DNA of 64,000 nt from Psychroserpens algicola (GTDB lineage Bacteria; Bacteroidota; Bacteroidia; Flavobacteriales; Flavobacteriaceae): assembly GCF_014526325.1 (NCBI RefSeq), contig NZ_JACNMJ010000001.1:248001-312000 (forward strand), in the 5' to 3' direction. The position numbers were made by a program, and so were the translations under genes. The first letter of the stretch is position 1; each line of letters starts with the position of its first letter. Of the stretch, positions 1 through 9,693 are shown piece after piece. The notes under the pieces are model-generated. The model was not told where the DNA came from and ran no database searches. It saw only the letters and a program-made list of their open reading frames with translations.

Positions 1-76
1 GATCAGCTTTGCTGACTTTAGTTTGACAACTAAAGCATACTGCAATTATTAGAATTAAAACGAAACTTCTTTTCAT
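1..76 (-). CDS. N-terminal fragment of a lipoprotein (cut by window edge)
   Basis: Reading the minus strand from the ATG at 74-76 gives an open frame of 25 codons up to the window edge. It begins MKRSFVLILIIAVCFSC followed by QTK, a textbook lipoprotein signal peptide with the lipobox Cys at residue 17. The gene starts 1 bp after the stop codon of the alpha-amylase at 78, so it is the next member of the same alpha-glucan operon. Only the signal peptide is visible, so its function cannot be read here. Another periplasmic or outer-membrane alpha-glucan enzyme is the natural guess from context. Confidence 0.7.
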   Translation of the reverse strand, partial: MKRSFVLILIIAVCFSCQTKVSKAD

Positions 77-77
77 G

Positions 78-1976
78 TTACTTTTTTAATTTAAGTATCA
101 ACGATTGCAATGGCTTTAAGGATATCTTAGCCAAACCTTCGCCATTGGCAACCGTTAATTCTGTTGAGTATGAATCATTCAGTTGATCTGATAACTCATA
201 CGATTGATTGTTTAATTCCCAAGTTTCTGTAATACCTTCCGGAATTTTGAGTTCAAAATCACGTCCGTTTTCGGCATCAAAATTGGACATTATAATTAAG
301 TGTTCTTTGTCACTCCATCGAACAAACGACAAGACTTTATCATCATAATTTGGAGTATTTTCTCGGTTATAGTGATGGATATCCTGATAGTTTCCAGCCA
401 ACGCAGAGCTTTGAATTGTAAAATTTAATAAGCGTTTGTAAAACTCACGAAGTTCTTTTTCTTCAGTGGTTGATTGTCCGCCATCAAACTGTTTATTATT
501 AACCCATCTTACGAGGCTTGGCACACTTCCGTAGTCAAAAATTGAAGTCCGCGTCGGATCCCCAAAACCTAAATCTTCGGCGCCTGGCTCTCCAAATTCT
601 TGTCCGAAATACACCATCGTTGGCGATGTACTTATAGTTGCAGATACAACCATTGCAGGCTTTCCTTTTTCGGCACTTCCAGCAAAATCGGGACTCGCTA
701 TTCGTTGCTCATCATGATTTTCAAGGAAATGAAGCATATGATGTTCAATATCTTTTAAATCGTCTTGAATTGGCGGAATATTATCCGTTTTCCCGTGACC
801 TTGCATGACATGTTTGATTGTATCATACAATTGTACTTTGTCGTAGAGGTAATCCATTTTTCCTTTTTTGATATAGTCTCTATACAAGCTTGGATTATAG
901 ACTTCAGCTAACAAGAAAGCATCAGAATTTTTCATTTTGATATGTGAATTCATATAGCTCCAGAATTCGACAGGCACCATTTCGGCCATATCGTAGCGAA
1001 ATCCATCAACTCCTTTTGCTGTCCAATACAAGGTAATATCTTTAAATTTCTTCCAGGAACTCGGAACGGTTTTAGCTTTCCAAAACTCGAAATGGGCTTT
1101 ATAATCTTCGTTGTCAAACCCTTCTGGCAATTCATCAAAATCTTTATGACCATCAGGAGACACACCATAATTCACCTTTACAGTTTCATACCAATCGTAC
1201 ATATCTGGTTGTGATGCGCGTGAGCCATTGCCTGTCCATTTTGCTGGGTTTTCCTCAAATTTACCGTCGGCCATAGGATGATGTTCACCACCTAAAGGCT
1301 GATAACCATTTTTCCATTCTGGCACTTTAAAAGCCTCTCCAGGATTGTAATAAAAGTTATTGTTAACAGCGTAAGCTACTGTTGTATCATCTTCGGCACC
1401 AAAATCGGAAGCACCTTCAGGATTTGATGCACTTTGATAATTTCGAGCCACATGATTTGGAACGATATCAATGATCACTTTCAGACCAGCATTGTGCGAG
1501 CGCGCTATCAAGGCTTCAAACTCTTCTAAGCGATTGTCAACATCATCGGCTAAATCGGGATTTACATTATAGTAATCTTTAACCGCATAAGGTGAACCAG
1601 CACGTCCTTTAACGATATCTGGATCGTCATTAGAAATGCCATATTGCGTATAATCGGTAATGACATCATGATGCGGCACACCTGTATACCAAATATGAGT
1701 CACACCTAAATCTTTAATTTCTTTTAAAGCTTTATCGGTAAAATCGCTAAACTTTCCAACGCCATTTTCTTCGAGAGTACCCCAAGGTTTATTTGTAGTA
1801 TTTGTATTTCCAAAGAGTCTTGTAAAGACTTGATAAACGACTTCTTTTTTCTTCATGCTTTGTTTGGCCTCATTAACCGTTTGTTGGTGTTCAATATCCA
1901 TTTGTTTGGGTTCATTCTTACATCCAAAGAAACCAATCCATACTAGTGTAATTAAGATAAATTTTGTGTGTTTCAT
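78..1976 (-). CDS. GH13 alpha-amylase family lipoprotein
   Basis: Alpha-amylase-fold glycoside hydrolase (GH13), 632 aa, expected to hydrolyse alpha-1,4-glucan oligosaccharides in the periplasm or at the outer membrane. The signal peptide ends in a lipobox with Cys19. The four GH13 signature regions are visible: DIVPNHV (170-176), GFRYDMAEM (325-333, nucleophile Asp329), LLAEVY (acid/base Glu358) and ENHDEQR (419-425, transition-state Asp422). A C-terminal beta-sandwich domain follows, normal for the family. It is 6 bp downstream of the GH31 gene and lies within the operon running from the MFS transporter at 11917 leftwards. Catalytic residues are all present, so I expect an active enzyme. 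Subfamily and exact product size cannot be assigned from sequence alone. Confidence 0.9.
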   Translation of the reverse strand: MKHTKFILITLVWIGFFGCKNEPKQMDIEHQQTVNEAKQSMKKKEVVYQVFTRLFGNTNTTNKPWGTLEENGVGKFSDFTDKALKEIKDLGVTHIWYTGVPHHDVITDYTQYGISNDDPDIVKGRAGSPYAVKDYYNVNPDLADDVDNRLEEFEALIARSHNAGLKVIIDIVPNHVARNYQSASNPEGASDFGAEDDTTVAYAVNNNFYYNPGEAFKVPEWKNGYQPLGGEHHPMADGKFEENPAKWTGNGSRASQPDMYDWYETVKVNYGVSPDGHKDFDELPEGFDNEDYKAHFEFWKAKTVPSSWKKFKDITLYWTAKGVDGFRYDMAEMVPVEFWSYMNSHIKMKNSDAFLLAEVYNPSLYRDYIKKGKMDYLYDKVQLYDTIKHVMQGHGKTDNIPPIQDDLKDIEHHMLHFLENHDEQRIASPDFAGSAEKGKPAMVVSATISTSPTMVYFGQEFGEPGAEDLGFGDPTRTSIFDYGSVPSLVRWVNNKQFDGGQSTTEEKELREFYKRLLNFTIQSSALAGNYQDIHHYNRENTPNYDDKVLSFVRWSDKEHLIIMSNFDAENGRDFELKIPEGITETWELNNQSYELSDQLNDSYSTELTVANGEGLAKISLKPLQSLILKLKK

Positions 1977-1982
1977 TTGGGG

Positions 1983-4370
1983 TTAGTTTTTAAGTTTAAG
2001 TTTAATTGTTTTTGCTTCGGAAGTATGCCACGGAAACGTAACAATGAGATTTTTTAAAGCCTCACTGTAAAAGAATTCTACTTTTTTTTCGTCGATTTTC
2101 ACATACTTAGGACGCTTTGAAATATTATGAATGGTGAAATCTATACTTCTACTTTTTGCCGTAAACATTTTTCCTGTTTCGGCCTCAAAGTCAAACTGAA
2201 GGTTACGACCTTTGTAATTAGCTTCAAAGTTTAAGATTTGATAGTTTCCATTCTCATAAGCAGCAACTGTTTTGCCATCATCGTTGTAAAATTCTCGTCG
2301 ACTTTGGGTCACAGAATTGTGATGCCCATAACTTAAATATAAGGTCTTATTCTCAACGAGTTTTGTGCTTTGTTGTGGCCTTAGCATTGGAATAAAAGCA
2401 CCAGCTCTTATAAATGTTGGGATGGATTGTTCTTTAGTTGAAATTGTTTTTGTTTGTCCGCCTTCAAACACTTCAGCAGTATCAAAATCAAACCAAGCGC
2501 TATGCTTCGGAAAATAAATCGTTTGCTCTTTTTGTCCCGCTTTTAAAATTGGAGCAACCAAGATATCTTTTCCCCAGAGATACGCATCAGAATAGGCATA
2601 TAAATCTGGGTTATTAGGTTCTTCAAAAAACAGAGGTCGCATTAATGGCGTTCCCGTCTGGCTATTTTGAAACATCAAATTGTAATTATATGGCAAAAGT
2701 GCGTAGCGTAATTCAATAGCTTGTTTGGCCAGTTCTTTTGCCTTTTCACTTCTAAAAACAGGTTCACTAGCGACGTCTTCTTGCGCATGCGGACGATAAA
2801 TAGGCTGAAATACGCCATATTGTAACCAACGTACATACAGCTCATCATCGAGATTCGCTCCAGCAAAACCACCTAAATCACTATGCATATATGCCAAACC
2901 TTGCAGTCCCATTTGGAGTGCAATTTCGGGTTGAGACTGTAAACCTCCCCAAGTACGATTGACATCTCCTGACCAAGGTACCATACCATAACGTTGTGAT
3001 CCAGAATATCCAGCACGCATTAAAATAAAAGGTCGTTTATCTGGGCTTACCTCCAAGCTGGATTCATACACCAATTTTGCCCAATCGTGTCCATATATAT
3101 TGTGGACTTCATCTGCAGTTCCAGCCTCAAATTTAACCCAAGATGGTAGCACTTCAGGTTCACCAAGGTCTCCCCAAAATCCGTTAACGCCAAGCTGTAC
3201 CAAGTCTTTGTAGATGGTTTTAAACCATTGTTTTCCTGTATTGCTATAAATATCAATAATTCCTGTGTTTCCGAAGTAAAAATCGTAGGTAGCAGGATTT
3301 CCGATAGTATCTTTCGCTAAAATATCTTTTTCAACAGCTTCATCCCAACGTTTAGACGTGGTAAGCATAAAAGGCTCTGTGATTAGAATGGTTTCTACAT
3401 TTTTAGACTTTAAGTCTTTTACCATTTGTTGCGGATTAGGAAAAGAATCTCTATCGAAAGCCAAGTTTCCCATAGTGCCTTTAATATCTTTTCCAAACCA
3501 GTACAAATCCAGAATTATGGCATCAACCGGAATCTCTTCAGCTCTAAATGCATCGATAGTTTCTAGCACTTCCTTTTGAGAATGGTATCCAAAACGGCTT
3601 GAAAAATTACCTAAAGTCCAACGCGGCAACATGGGTTGCTTTCCAGTTAAATCGGTATAATTATCCACGATGTCATACCAGGATTCACCTACTATCACCT
3701 GATAAGTTTTACGACCAGAAATTGTCTCATAAGCTAAGGTATTATCACCTTTACTATCTAGGTCTAAAAAGCCTATTGGCGCATTATCAAAATGTACCAT
3801 ATACTGGTTGGACGACATCACAATTGGTAATGTGAAATTCATCAATTCGGAATGCGTTTCATAACCATAATGTGCACGATTATACAGCTGTAATCGATGT
3901 CCACGACGATTCATTCCAAGAGCTCTTGCACCTCCTCCATATAGCACTTCATCTTTAGAAATTTCAAATTGAATGGTTTCCAGGCTATCATTTTTTGCAT
4001 AACCTGCTTTTTCAGAAATGACGTGCTTGTCTTTATAATAATATGAGATTTGAAACGGAGATTTTGTAATAGTAATATAAAGTCCGTTAGTTTTCAATAG
4101 TATATCCTCAGCCCGTTCTGTCACCTGAACATTTATAGCGTTTGGTTCTAAAACAACTGCATGAGAAGCAGCCATAGCGGTTTCTCCGATAGGCAAAAAG
4201 GACGTTTCAGCAATTTCTGGAGTATACATTTGAATTGTATAAACACCATCATTAACATGTACCTCAAGACCATTAGATATTTCGTTTACACTTATAAACT
4301 TTCTGTCAGCGTTTTGAGACGTCAGTAAAGCTGTTACTAACAGAAATATATATGTTATATAGTGTTTCAT
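1983..4370 (-). CDS. GH31 alpha-glucosidase
   Basis: GH31 family enzyme, 795 aa, likely releasing glucose from the non-reducing end of malto-oligosaccharides in the periplasm. A signal peptide is visible (about 1-20), with no lipobox. The N-terminal galactose-mutarotase-like beta-sandwich (about 30-240) precedes the TIM barrel. The nucleophile region reads GFWGDLGEPE with Asp401, the substrate-binding DLYWFG motif is near 288-293, and the acid/base is Asp469 in WSGDVNRTW. The C-terminal region (about 640-795) carries the usual beta domains, including a DUF5110-like part. It sits between an esterase and a GH13 amylase in the alpha-glucan operon. In Bacteroides the equivalent SusB is a GH97 enzyme, so this locus uses a different family for the same step. 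Specificity (maltase versus isomaltase/transglucosidase) is not decided by the motifs. Confidence 0.9.
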   Translation of the reverse strand: MKHYITYIFLLVTALLTSQNADRKFISVNEISNGLEVHVNDGVYTIQMYTPEIAETSFLPIGETAMAASHAVVLEPNAINVQVTERAEDILLKTNGLYITITKSPFQISYYYKDKHVISEKAGYAKNDSLETIQFEISKDEVLYGGGARALGMNRRGHRLQLYNRAHYGYETHSELMNFTLPIVMSSNQYMVHFDNAPIGFLDLDSKGDNTLAYETISGRKTYQVIVGESWYDIVDNYTDLTGKQPMLPRWTLGNFSSRFGYHSQKEVLETIDAFRAEEIPVDAIILDLYWFGKDIKGTMGNLAFDRDSFPNPQQMVKDLKSKNVETILITEPFMLTTSKRWDEAVEKDILAKDTIGNPATYDFYFGNTGIIDIYSNTGKQWFKTIYKDLVQLGVNGFWGDLGEPEVLPSWVKFEAGTADEVHNIYGHDWAKLVYESSLEVSPDKRPFILMRAGYSGSQRYGMVPWSGDVNRTWGGLQSQPEIALQMGLQGLAYMHSDLGGFAGANLDDELYVRWLQYGVFQPIYRPHAQEDVASEPVFRSEKAKELAKQAIELRYALLPYNYNLMFQNSQTGTPLMRPLFFEEPNNPDLYAYSDAYLWGKDILVAPILKAGQKEQTIYFPKHSAWFDFDTAEVFEGGQTKTISTKEQSIPTFIRAGAFIPMLRPQQSTKLVENKTLYLSYGHHNSVTQSRREFYNDDGKTVAAYENGNYQILNFEANYKGRNLQFDFEAETGKMFTAKSRSIDFTIHNISKRPKYVKIDEKKVEFFYSEALKNLIVTFPWHTSEAKTIKLKLKN

Positions 4371-4399
4371 TGCTATAAATTATGTGGTTTAATGACGTC

Positions 4400-5365
4400 T
4401 TATTTTTTCAATAAAAAGGTTAATGGCTTATCGAGTCGCTTATTCCAAGAGTTTTCTGAATGATCTTCACCTTCAAAAAATAAATTAACTGAATTAGCAT
4501 CAGTGTATCCCTTTTGTTTTAATATTGAGTCAACTCTAGGCGCATATTGTGGGTAATGTGCATCTAAGGTTTTATCTCCATAATCGAAATAAAGTTTATG
4601 GTTTTCTGGTGAAGGAAGATGTTCTTCCATATACTCAAAAATAGCATTAGGCAATGGATTAAAATCTGCTGGTGTAGCACCAACCCAATGCGTAGAGATA
4701 CAAGCTGCTCCTCCAAATACTTCTGGGTATTCAGAAATAGCATACATTGACATGAGTCCGCCCATACTTGAGCCTATAACAAATGTATTCTCAGAGTCTG
4801 TTAAGGTTGAAAAGGATTTGTCTATAACAGGTTTCAACTCTTCAACAATAAACTTAAGGTACTTATCTCCTGATAATGCAATCGATTTATCGGCATTAAT
4901 TGTTTTCACATATAACTCATCAATAACTTGTTTATCAAAACTTTCGAAAGCTTTCTGCGGAAATAAATCTTGCCATCTAATGTCAGCAATATTATGAATC
5001 GCGACGACTATAAAGTTTTTAGTTTTATTTTCACTCATCAGCTTTGAAGCCCATTCATCGACTTTCCACTCTTGTTTATTCCATGTTGTACTAGCATCGA
5101 ATAGCATTTGTCCGTCATGCATATAAAGCACTGCATAAGCATTTTGGTCAGAATAATTTTCAGGCAACCATACGTCAACAGGTCTTGGTGTGATGTATGA
5201 TGATGGAAAGCTATCAACTCTTTTTAAAGTTCCTCCATATAATTTAACGTCCTCAACTTGATGAAATGTTAGCTGGTTTTTGTCTTCGGAAACGTTAACT
5301 TCTTGTGTTTTGTCTTTACATGAAAGCATTAAAATCATTGCTAAAATTAGACTACAATGTTTCAT
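4400..5365 (-). CDS. Alpha/beta-hydrolase, putative esterase (PF00756-like) lipoprotein
   Basis: Serine hydrolase of the esterase D / enterochelin-esterase-like group, 321 aa. The signal peptide ends at lipobox Cys16. Visible family marks are an early YMHDGQMLF strand near 81-89 and the nucleophile elbow GSSMGG with Ser200; the catalytic His is probably in GEDHSENSW near the C-terminus (about residue 304). It is 1 bp downstream of the SusA-like gene and 29 bp upstream of GH31, so it is co-transcribed with alpha-glucan genes. Its role there is not established. Deacylation of modified glucans, or a carbohydrate esterase/amylase-associated hydrolase function, are guesses from context. All catalytic residues seem present. 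Confidence 0.8.
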   Translation of the reverse strand: MKHCSLILAMILMLSCKDKTQEVNVSEDKNQLTFHQVEDVKLYGGTLKRVDSFPSSYITPRPVDVWLPENYSDQNAYAVLYMHDGQMLFDASTTWNKQEWKVDEWASKLMSENKTKNFIVVAIHNIADIRWQDLFPQKAFESFDKQVIDELYVKTINADKSIALSGDKYLKFIVEELKPVIDKSFSTLTDSENTFVIGSSMGGLMSMYAISEYPEVFGGAACISTHWVGATPADFNPLPNAIFEYMEEHLPSPENHKLYFDYGDKTLDAHYPQYAPRVDSILKQKGYTDANSVNLFFEGEDHSENSWNKRLDKPLTFLLKK

Positions 5366-5366
5366 C

Positions 5367-7340
5367 TCAATTGGTTTTAGTTGTAAGTAAAATTGGTCCT
5401 TTGGTTGTTAGCTCAATAGCATTATTCCAAATAAATTTATCTCCTGAAATAATGTTGTGTAAGGTTTTACCATCCAATCCTATTTCGGAGTAACGCTTTA
5501 AATCAATTGTAATGGGCTTATCATTTTTATTAACTATTAAGACCACTGTTTCGTCACCTAATGTTCTAAATAAGAAATAGGTTCCCATAAAAGGTGCAAA
5601 GTGTACTGTTTTACCTTCATGGATTGCTTTACTGTTTTTTCGATAGTTGAGTAAGGTTTTTACAAATGCTTGCATGTCCTTTTGTTGCGGAGTTAAACCT
5701 TCTCCAGTAAATGCATTAACGGTATCACCTTCCCATCCTCCAGGATAATCGGTTCTAATCAATCCGTGATCTCCTGGCTTATCAAAATCATCCATTAAGA
5801 TTTCGGTACCATAATACATTTGCAAAATTCGAGGCATGGTCGCATAGGTCGCCAATGCCATTTTTGTATTCGGAATATCGCCCTTTAATTGTGTAAAAAT
5901 GCGACTCATATCGTGATTTCCTGGAAATATTAGGATGTCTTTCGGACTAGCATAATGGAAATCGTTAGCCAGGCCTTCGTAAATTTTCACAAGACCTCTG
6001 TCCCAGGATTCTTCTTCATTAAAAGCTTCAACAACTTTACTTTGCATTGCGAAGTCCATTGGTGATTTTAAATTAGAATCATAACCATCTCTATTGTTAG
6101 CACCTTCCTGCCAATAACCGATAAGTAAAGGATTATAGCTCCACTCTTCACCTACAATACTAAAGTTAGGATACTCTGTCATAATTGCACCAGCCCAGTC
6201 ACTCATAAAATGTTTATCAGGATAGGGATAGGTGTCTTGACGTATTCCATCCAGCTGTGCCGTTTCAATCCACCAAATACTATTTTGAATAATGTATTTA
6301 GCCATAAATGGATTTCTCTGATTTAAATCAGGCATTGCTGATACAAACCACCCGTTAGAATTTCCGTCGCTATCATATTTAGAGGCATAAATATCTTGAT
6401 TGGTAGTTCGTATATGATTAGAATTAATCGTCACATCATTATTCCAGTTATCAATGTTTTTTTCGTAATTATCTTGAAGATTCACCCAGTCTTTAAATGG
6501 TAAATCTTTCATCCACCAGTGTTCTAATCCGCAATGATTCGCAACCTGATCCATCACGAGCTTCATTCCTCTTTGCTTAGCCTTTTGAGACAATTCTTGA
6601 TATTCTGCTAGCGTTCCGAATCGCGGATCAATTTGATATAGGTCTGTGATGGCATAACCATGATACGACCCCCTTTTCATATTATTGGTTAGTAAAGGTT
6701 GTGGCCAAACTGCTGTGAAACCTAAATCTTTAATATAATCTAAATGGTTAATTATACCTTCAATATCACCTCCGTGACGTGCATAATTATTAGTTCTATC
6801 AATTGTTTTTTCTAGCAAACCTTCCTGACCTTCCATAGCAATTGGAGTATCATTATCAGGATTAGCATTTGCGAAACGGTCTGGAGTTATGAGGTAAATA
6901 GCATCGCTACTATTAAAACCTTTATAGTCTTCGGCAGGTTTCGAACGTGTTTTTAATTCGTAAACATCAATGAGTTCATCTCCATTATCATTTTTAAACT
7001 TGATATTAAATCGTCCTGCAGGTGTTCCATCAGTAATGATTACATCAATAAACAGGTAATTATTACTATTGTCGCCTTTACTCACCTTATTTATTGACAC
7101 ACCATTGTAAGAAATACTCGGTGTAAAATCTCCAATATTATCATGTTTGACCAATAATTGAAGGGTGTCATTTTTAAAACCTGTCCACCAGTTTGGAGGC
7201 TCTATGCGTTCAATATCACTTTTATCAATAACATCTGATGGTGAGCTACTATCTACTGCGCTTTCAGACGTATTTCCATCTTTACAAGACACACTTAAAG
7301 CAATTATGAATGAGAAAAATAAAAAAGCTAGTTTTTTCAT
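5367..7340 (-). CDS. SusA-like GH13 neopullulanase / cyclomaltodextrinase
   Basis: GH13 enzyme of the cyclomaltodextrinase/neopullulanase type, 657 aa, predicted to cut maltodextrins and cyclodextrins in the periplasm, as SusA does in Bacteroides. A lipobox Cys19 suggests membrane anchoring. An N-terminal immunoglobulin-like cyclomaltodextrinase domain (about 45-135) precedes the barrel. The GH13 regions are DQVANHCG (264-271), GIRQDTYPY (365-373, nucleophile Asp369), IVGEEW (acid/base Glu398) and FPGNHDMSR (Asp477). The C-terminal beta domain includes a VLIVNKNDKP strand. It lies between the GH65 phosphorylase and the esterase in one operon. The family assignment is firm, while the substrate is inferred from the neighbours. 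Confidence 0.9.
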   Translation of the reverse strand: MKKLAFLFFSFIIALSVSCKDGNTSESAVDSSSPSDVIDKSDIERIEPPNWWTGFKNDTLQLLVKHDNIGDFTPSISYNGVSINKVSKGDNSNNYLFIDVIITDGTPAGRFNIKFKNDNGDELIDVYELKTRSKPAEDYKGFNSSDAIYLITPDRFANANPDNDTPIAMEGQEGLLEKTIDRTNNYARHGGDIEGIINHLDYIKDLGFTAVWPQPLLTNNMKRGSYHGYAITDLYQIDPRFGTLAEYQELSQKAKQRGMKLVMDQVANHCGLEHWWMKDLPFKDWVNLQDNYEKNIDNWNNDVTINSNHIRTTNQDIYASKYDSDGNSNGWFVSAMPDLNQRNPFMAKYIIQNSIWWIETAQLDGIRQDTYPYPDKHFMSDWAGAIMTEYPNFSIVGEEWSYNPLLIGYWQEGANNRDGYDSNLKSPMDFAMQSKVVEAFNEEESWDRGLVKIYEGLANDFHYASPKDILIFPGNHDMSRIFTQLKGDIPNTKMALATYATMPRILQMYYGTEILMDDFDKPGDHGLIRTDYPGGWEGDTVNAFTGEGLTPQQKDMQAFVKTLLNYRKNSKAIHEGKTVHFAPFMGTYFLFRTLGDETVVLIVNKNDKPITIDLKRYSEIGLDGKTLHNIISGDKFIWNNAIELTTKGPILLTTKTN

Positions 7341-7374
7341 AGAATAAAGTTTTTAAGTCTGAATTATTAATTAG

Positions 7375-9681
7375 TTATACTGTCACCAAATTATTAGCGC
7401 TTATTGTTACTGCTTTACCATTTACCAAAATCTCTAAATCGCGATGACCTTCGAGTTCAAATTTGGTTTCACTTTTAGTGACATGTATCTTTAAAATTAG
7501 ATTTCTAAAGTTGACTTTGAAGGAATAACCATTCCATTCCGCTGGAATTTTTGGCTCAAACGACAACGTATCGTTGACGATACGCATTCCGCCAAAACCT
7601 TCAACAATACTCATCCAAGTACCCGCCATTGAAGTTATATGTAGTCCTTCTTCAACTTCGTGATTATAATCATCCAAATCTAATCGTGATGTACGTAAAT
7701 AGAATTCATAAGCCTGATCCATACGTCCGAGTTTTGCTGCTTGAATACTATGTACACATGGGGACAACGAACTTTCATGAACAGTAAATGGCTCATAAAA
7801 ATCAAAATGACGCTCCAGCTCTTCTATAGTAAAATGATCTTCAAAGAAATAAAACCCTTGTAAGGTATCTGCTTGTTTGATATAAGGTGAACGTAAGATT
7901 CTGTCCCAAGACCATTTTTGATTAATAGGTCGCTGGGATTTAGGTAAATTCTCAACGGTAATCAATTCTTTATCTAAAAAGCCATCCTGTTGTAAATAGA
8001 CGTTTTTAGTTTCAGAAAATGGAAAATACATGTTATTGGCAACTTCTTTCCAAAGATCTAACTCATTATCTGTCAATTTTGTTTTACCAATAATTCGTGA
8101 ATAATCATCACTGTAACCCTCTTTAACTTTTGCCAGTGTTTCAATTGTATAATCGATGCACCATTTAGCTATATAGTTCGTATACCAGTTGTTATTGACA
8201 TTATTTTCATATTCATTTGGACCAGTAACTCCAAGAATCATGTATTTGTTTTTGGCTTCAGAAAAATTAGCCCGTTGTTGCCAGAATCTTGCAATTCCGA
8301 TTAAGACTTCCAAACCTTTTTCAGGAATATAACTAAAATCACCCGTATATCTGAAATAATTAAAAATCGCAAAAGCAATGGCACCATTACGATGAATCTC
8401 CTCAAAGGTAATTTCCCATTCATTATGGCATTCTTCTCCATTCATCGTTACCATAGGATATAAAGCAGCGCCATTGGTAAAGCCTAATTTTTCGGCATTT
8501 TCAATAGCTTTCTCTAAATGGTGATAACGGTATTCTAATAAGCTCTTAGCAACTTGTTGATCTTTAGTTGCCATATAAAACGGGATACAATACGCTTCGG
8601 TATCCCAATAGGTACTACCGCCATATTTTTCACCTGTAAAACCTTTTGGCCCAATATTTAATCGAGCATCCTTACCTAAATACGTTTGGTTTAACTGAAA
8701 AATATTAAAACGAATTCCCTGTTGTGCTGCCACATCACCTTCGATAGTGATATCTGCCATGTCCCAAATTTTTGCCCAAGCTTGTTTTTGTTGTTCTAGC
8801 AACGTATTAAAGCCAAGTTCTGTAACCTGATTGAGCGTCTTTTTAGCGACAGTAATCAGTTCGTTTTTATCATGATTTCTATCAGATGTATAACCACCAA
8901 ATTTTGTAAGTGTAATGGTATCTCCTTTAGTTACCTGGTTTTGATAAGTAAATGCAATTGTATCAATAGCATCATTTACTGTTTTATCCTGTTCTAAAAT
9001 TTTACCATTTAAAGACACTTGTGTTTGCATTGCTGTACACACATAAAAATTAGTTTTCATGGTACGAGACACAATAAATGCTTGTTCATCTTCATGATTA
9101 ACACTCAAAACGTCCCAAAACTTATCATCCCAGTTAGAATCTTCATTGGTAATCCCATTATCTAAGTAAGGTGAAAAATTAATTTGAGCATCGTTATTTA
9201 ATGGCGTTACATGATATTCTATAGCTCCTATTTCATCAATTTCCAGACTGAGAAAACGTTTGGTTTCTACCTTAACTTCAATAAAGTTTTGAAGTGTCGC
9301 TGTGAAACTTCGAGACAACCAACCTTCTTTCATATTAAGTTCTCTTCGGAAATTTTCTACTTTATTACATTTGGCTAAATCTAACGACTCACCATTAATA
9401 GTGACGTTAATACCAATCCAATTCGGTGCGTTTAAAACTTTAGCAAAATACTCTGGGTAGCCATTTTTCCACCAACCTACTCTGGTTTTATCTGGATAAT
9501 ACACTCCTGCCACATAGCTTCCCTGAAAGGTTTCTCCTGAGTAGTGCTCTTCAAAATTGGCACGTTGTCCCATGGCACCATTTCCTAAGCTCATTAAACT
9601 TTCTGAAGATTTTACACGCTTTGCTTCAAAACCTTCTTCAATGATTGACCAGTTATCTGGTTGTATATATATATTATTCAT
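7375..9681 (-). CDS. GH65 disaccharide phosphorylase, probably maltose phosphorylase
   Basis: Cytoplasmic GH65 phosphorylase of 768 aa without a signal peptide. It is expected to phosphorolyse maltose to glucose plus beta-glucose-1-phosphate with inversion. The N-terminal beta-supersandwich (about 10-290) is followed by the (alpha/alpha)6 barrel. Visible family motifs are YWDTEAYCIPFY (358-369), the general acid Glu490 in VTGPNEYENN, and WSWDRILRSPYIKQAD in the later part of the barrel. It is 12 bp downstream of pgmB, whose product uses beta-glucose-1-phosphate, and both follow an MFS sugar transporter. This three-gene set is a classical maltose import and phosphorolysis module. Other GH65 specificities (trehalose, kojibiose, nigerose) are possible, but maltose fits the amylases around it best. 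Confidence 0.9.
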   Translation of the reverse strand: MNNIYIQPDNWSIIEEGFEAKRVKSSESLMSLGNGAMGQRANFEEHYSGETFQGSYVAGVYYPDKTRVGWWKNGYPEYFAKVLNAPNWIGINVTINGESLDLAKCNKVENFRRELNMKEGWLSRSFTATLQNFIEVKVETKRFLSLEIDEIGAIEYHVTPLNNDAQINFSPYLDNGITNEDSNWDDKFWDVLSVNHEDEQAFIVSRTMKTNFYVCTAMQTQVSLNGKILEQDKTVNDAIDTIAFTYQNQVTKGDTITLTKFGGYTSDRNHDKNELITVAKKTLNQVTELGFNTLLEQQKQAWAKIWDMADITIEGDVAAQQGIRFNIFQLNQTYLGKDARLNIGPKGFTGEKYGGSTYWDTEAYCIPFYMATKDQQVAKSLLEYRYHHLEKAIENAEKLGFTNGAALYPMVTMNGEECHNEWEITFEEIHRNGAIAFAIFNYFRYTGDFSYIPEKGLEVLIGIARFWQQRANFSEAKNKYMILGVTGPNEYENNVNNNWYTNYIAKWCIDYTIETLAKVKEGYSDDYSRIIGKTKLTDNELDLWKEVANNMYFPFSETKNVYLQQDGFLDKELITVENLPKSQRPINQKWSWDRILRSPYIKQADTLQGFYFFEDHFTIEELERHFDFYEPFTVHESSLSPCVHSIQAAKLGRMDQAYEFYLRTSRLDLDDYNHEVEEGLHITSMAGTWMSIVEGFGGMRIVNDTLSFEPKIPAEWNGYSFKVNFRNLILKIHVTKSETKFELEGHRDLEILVNGKAVTISANNLVTV

Positions 9682-9693
9682 TGTCTTTAAAAA

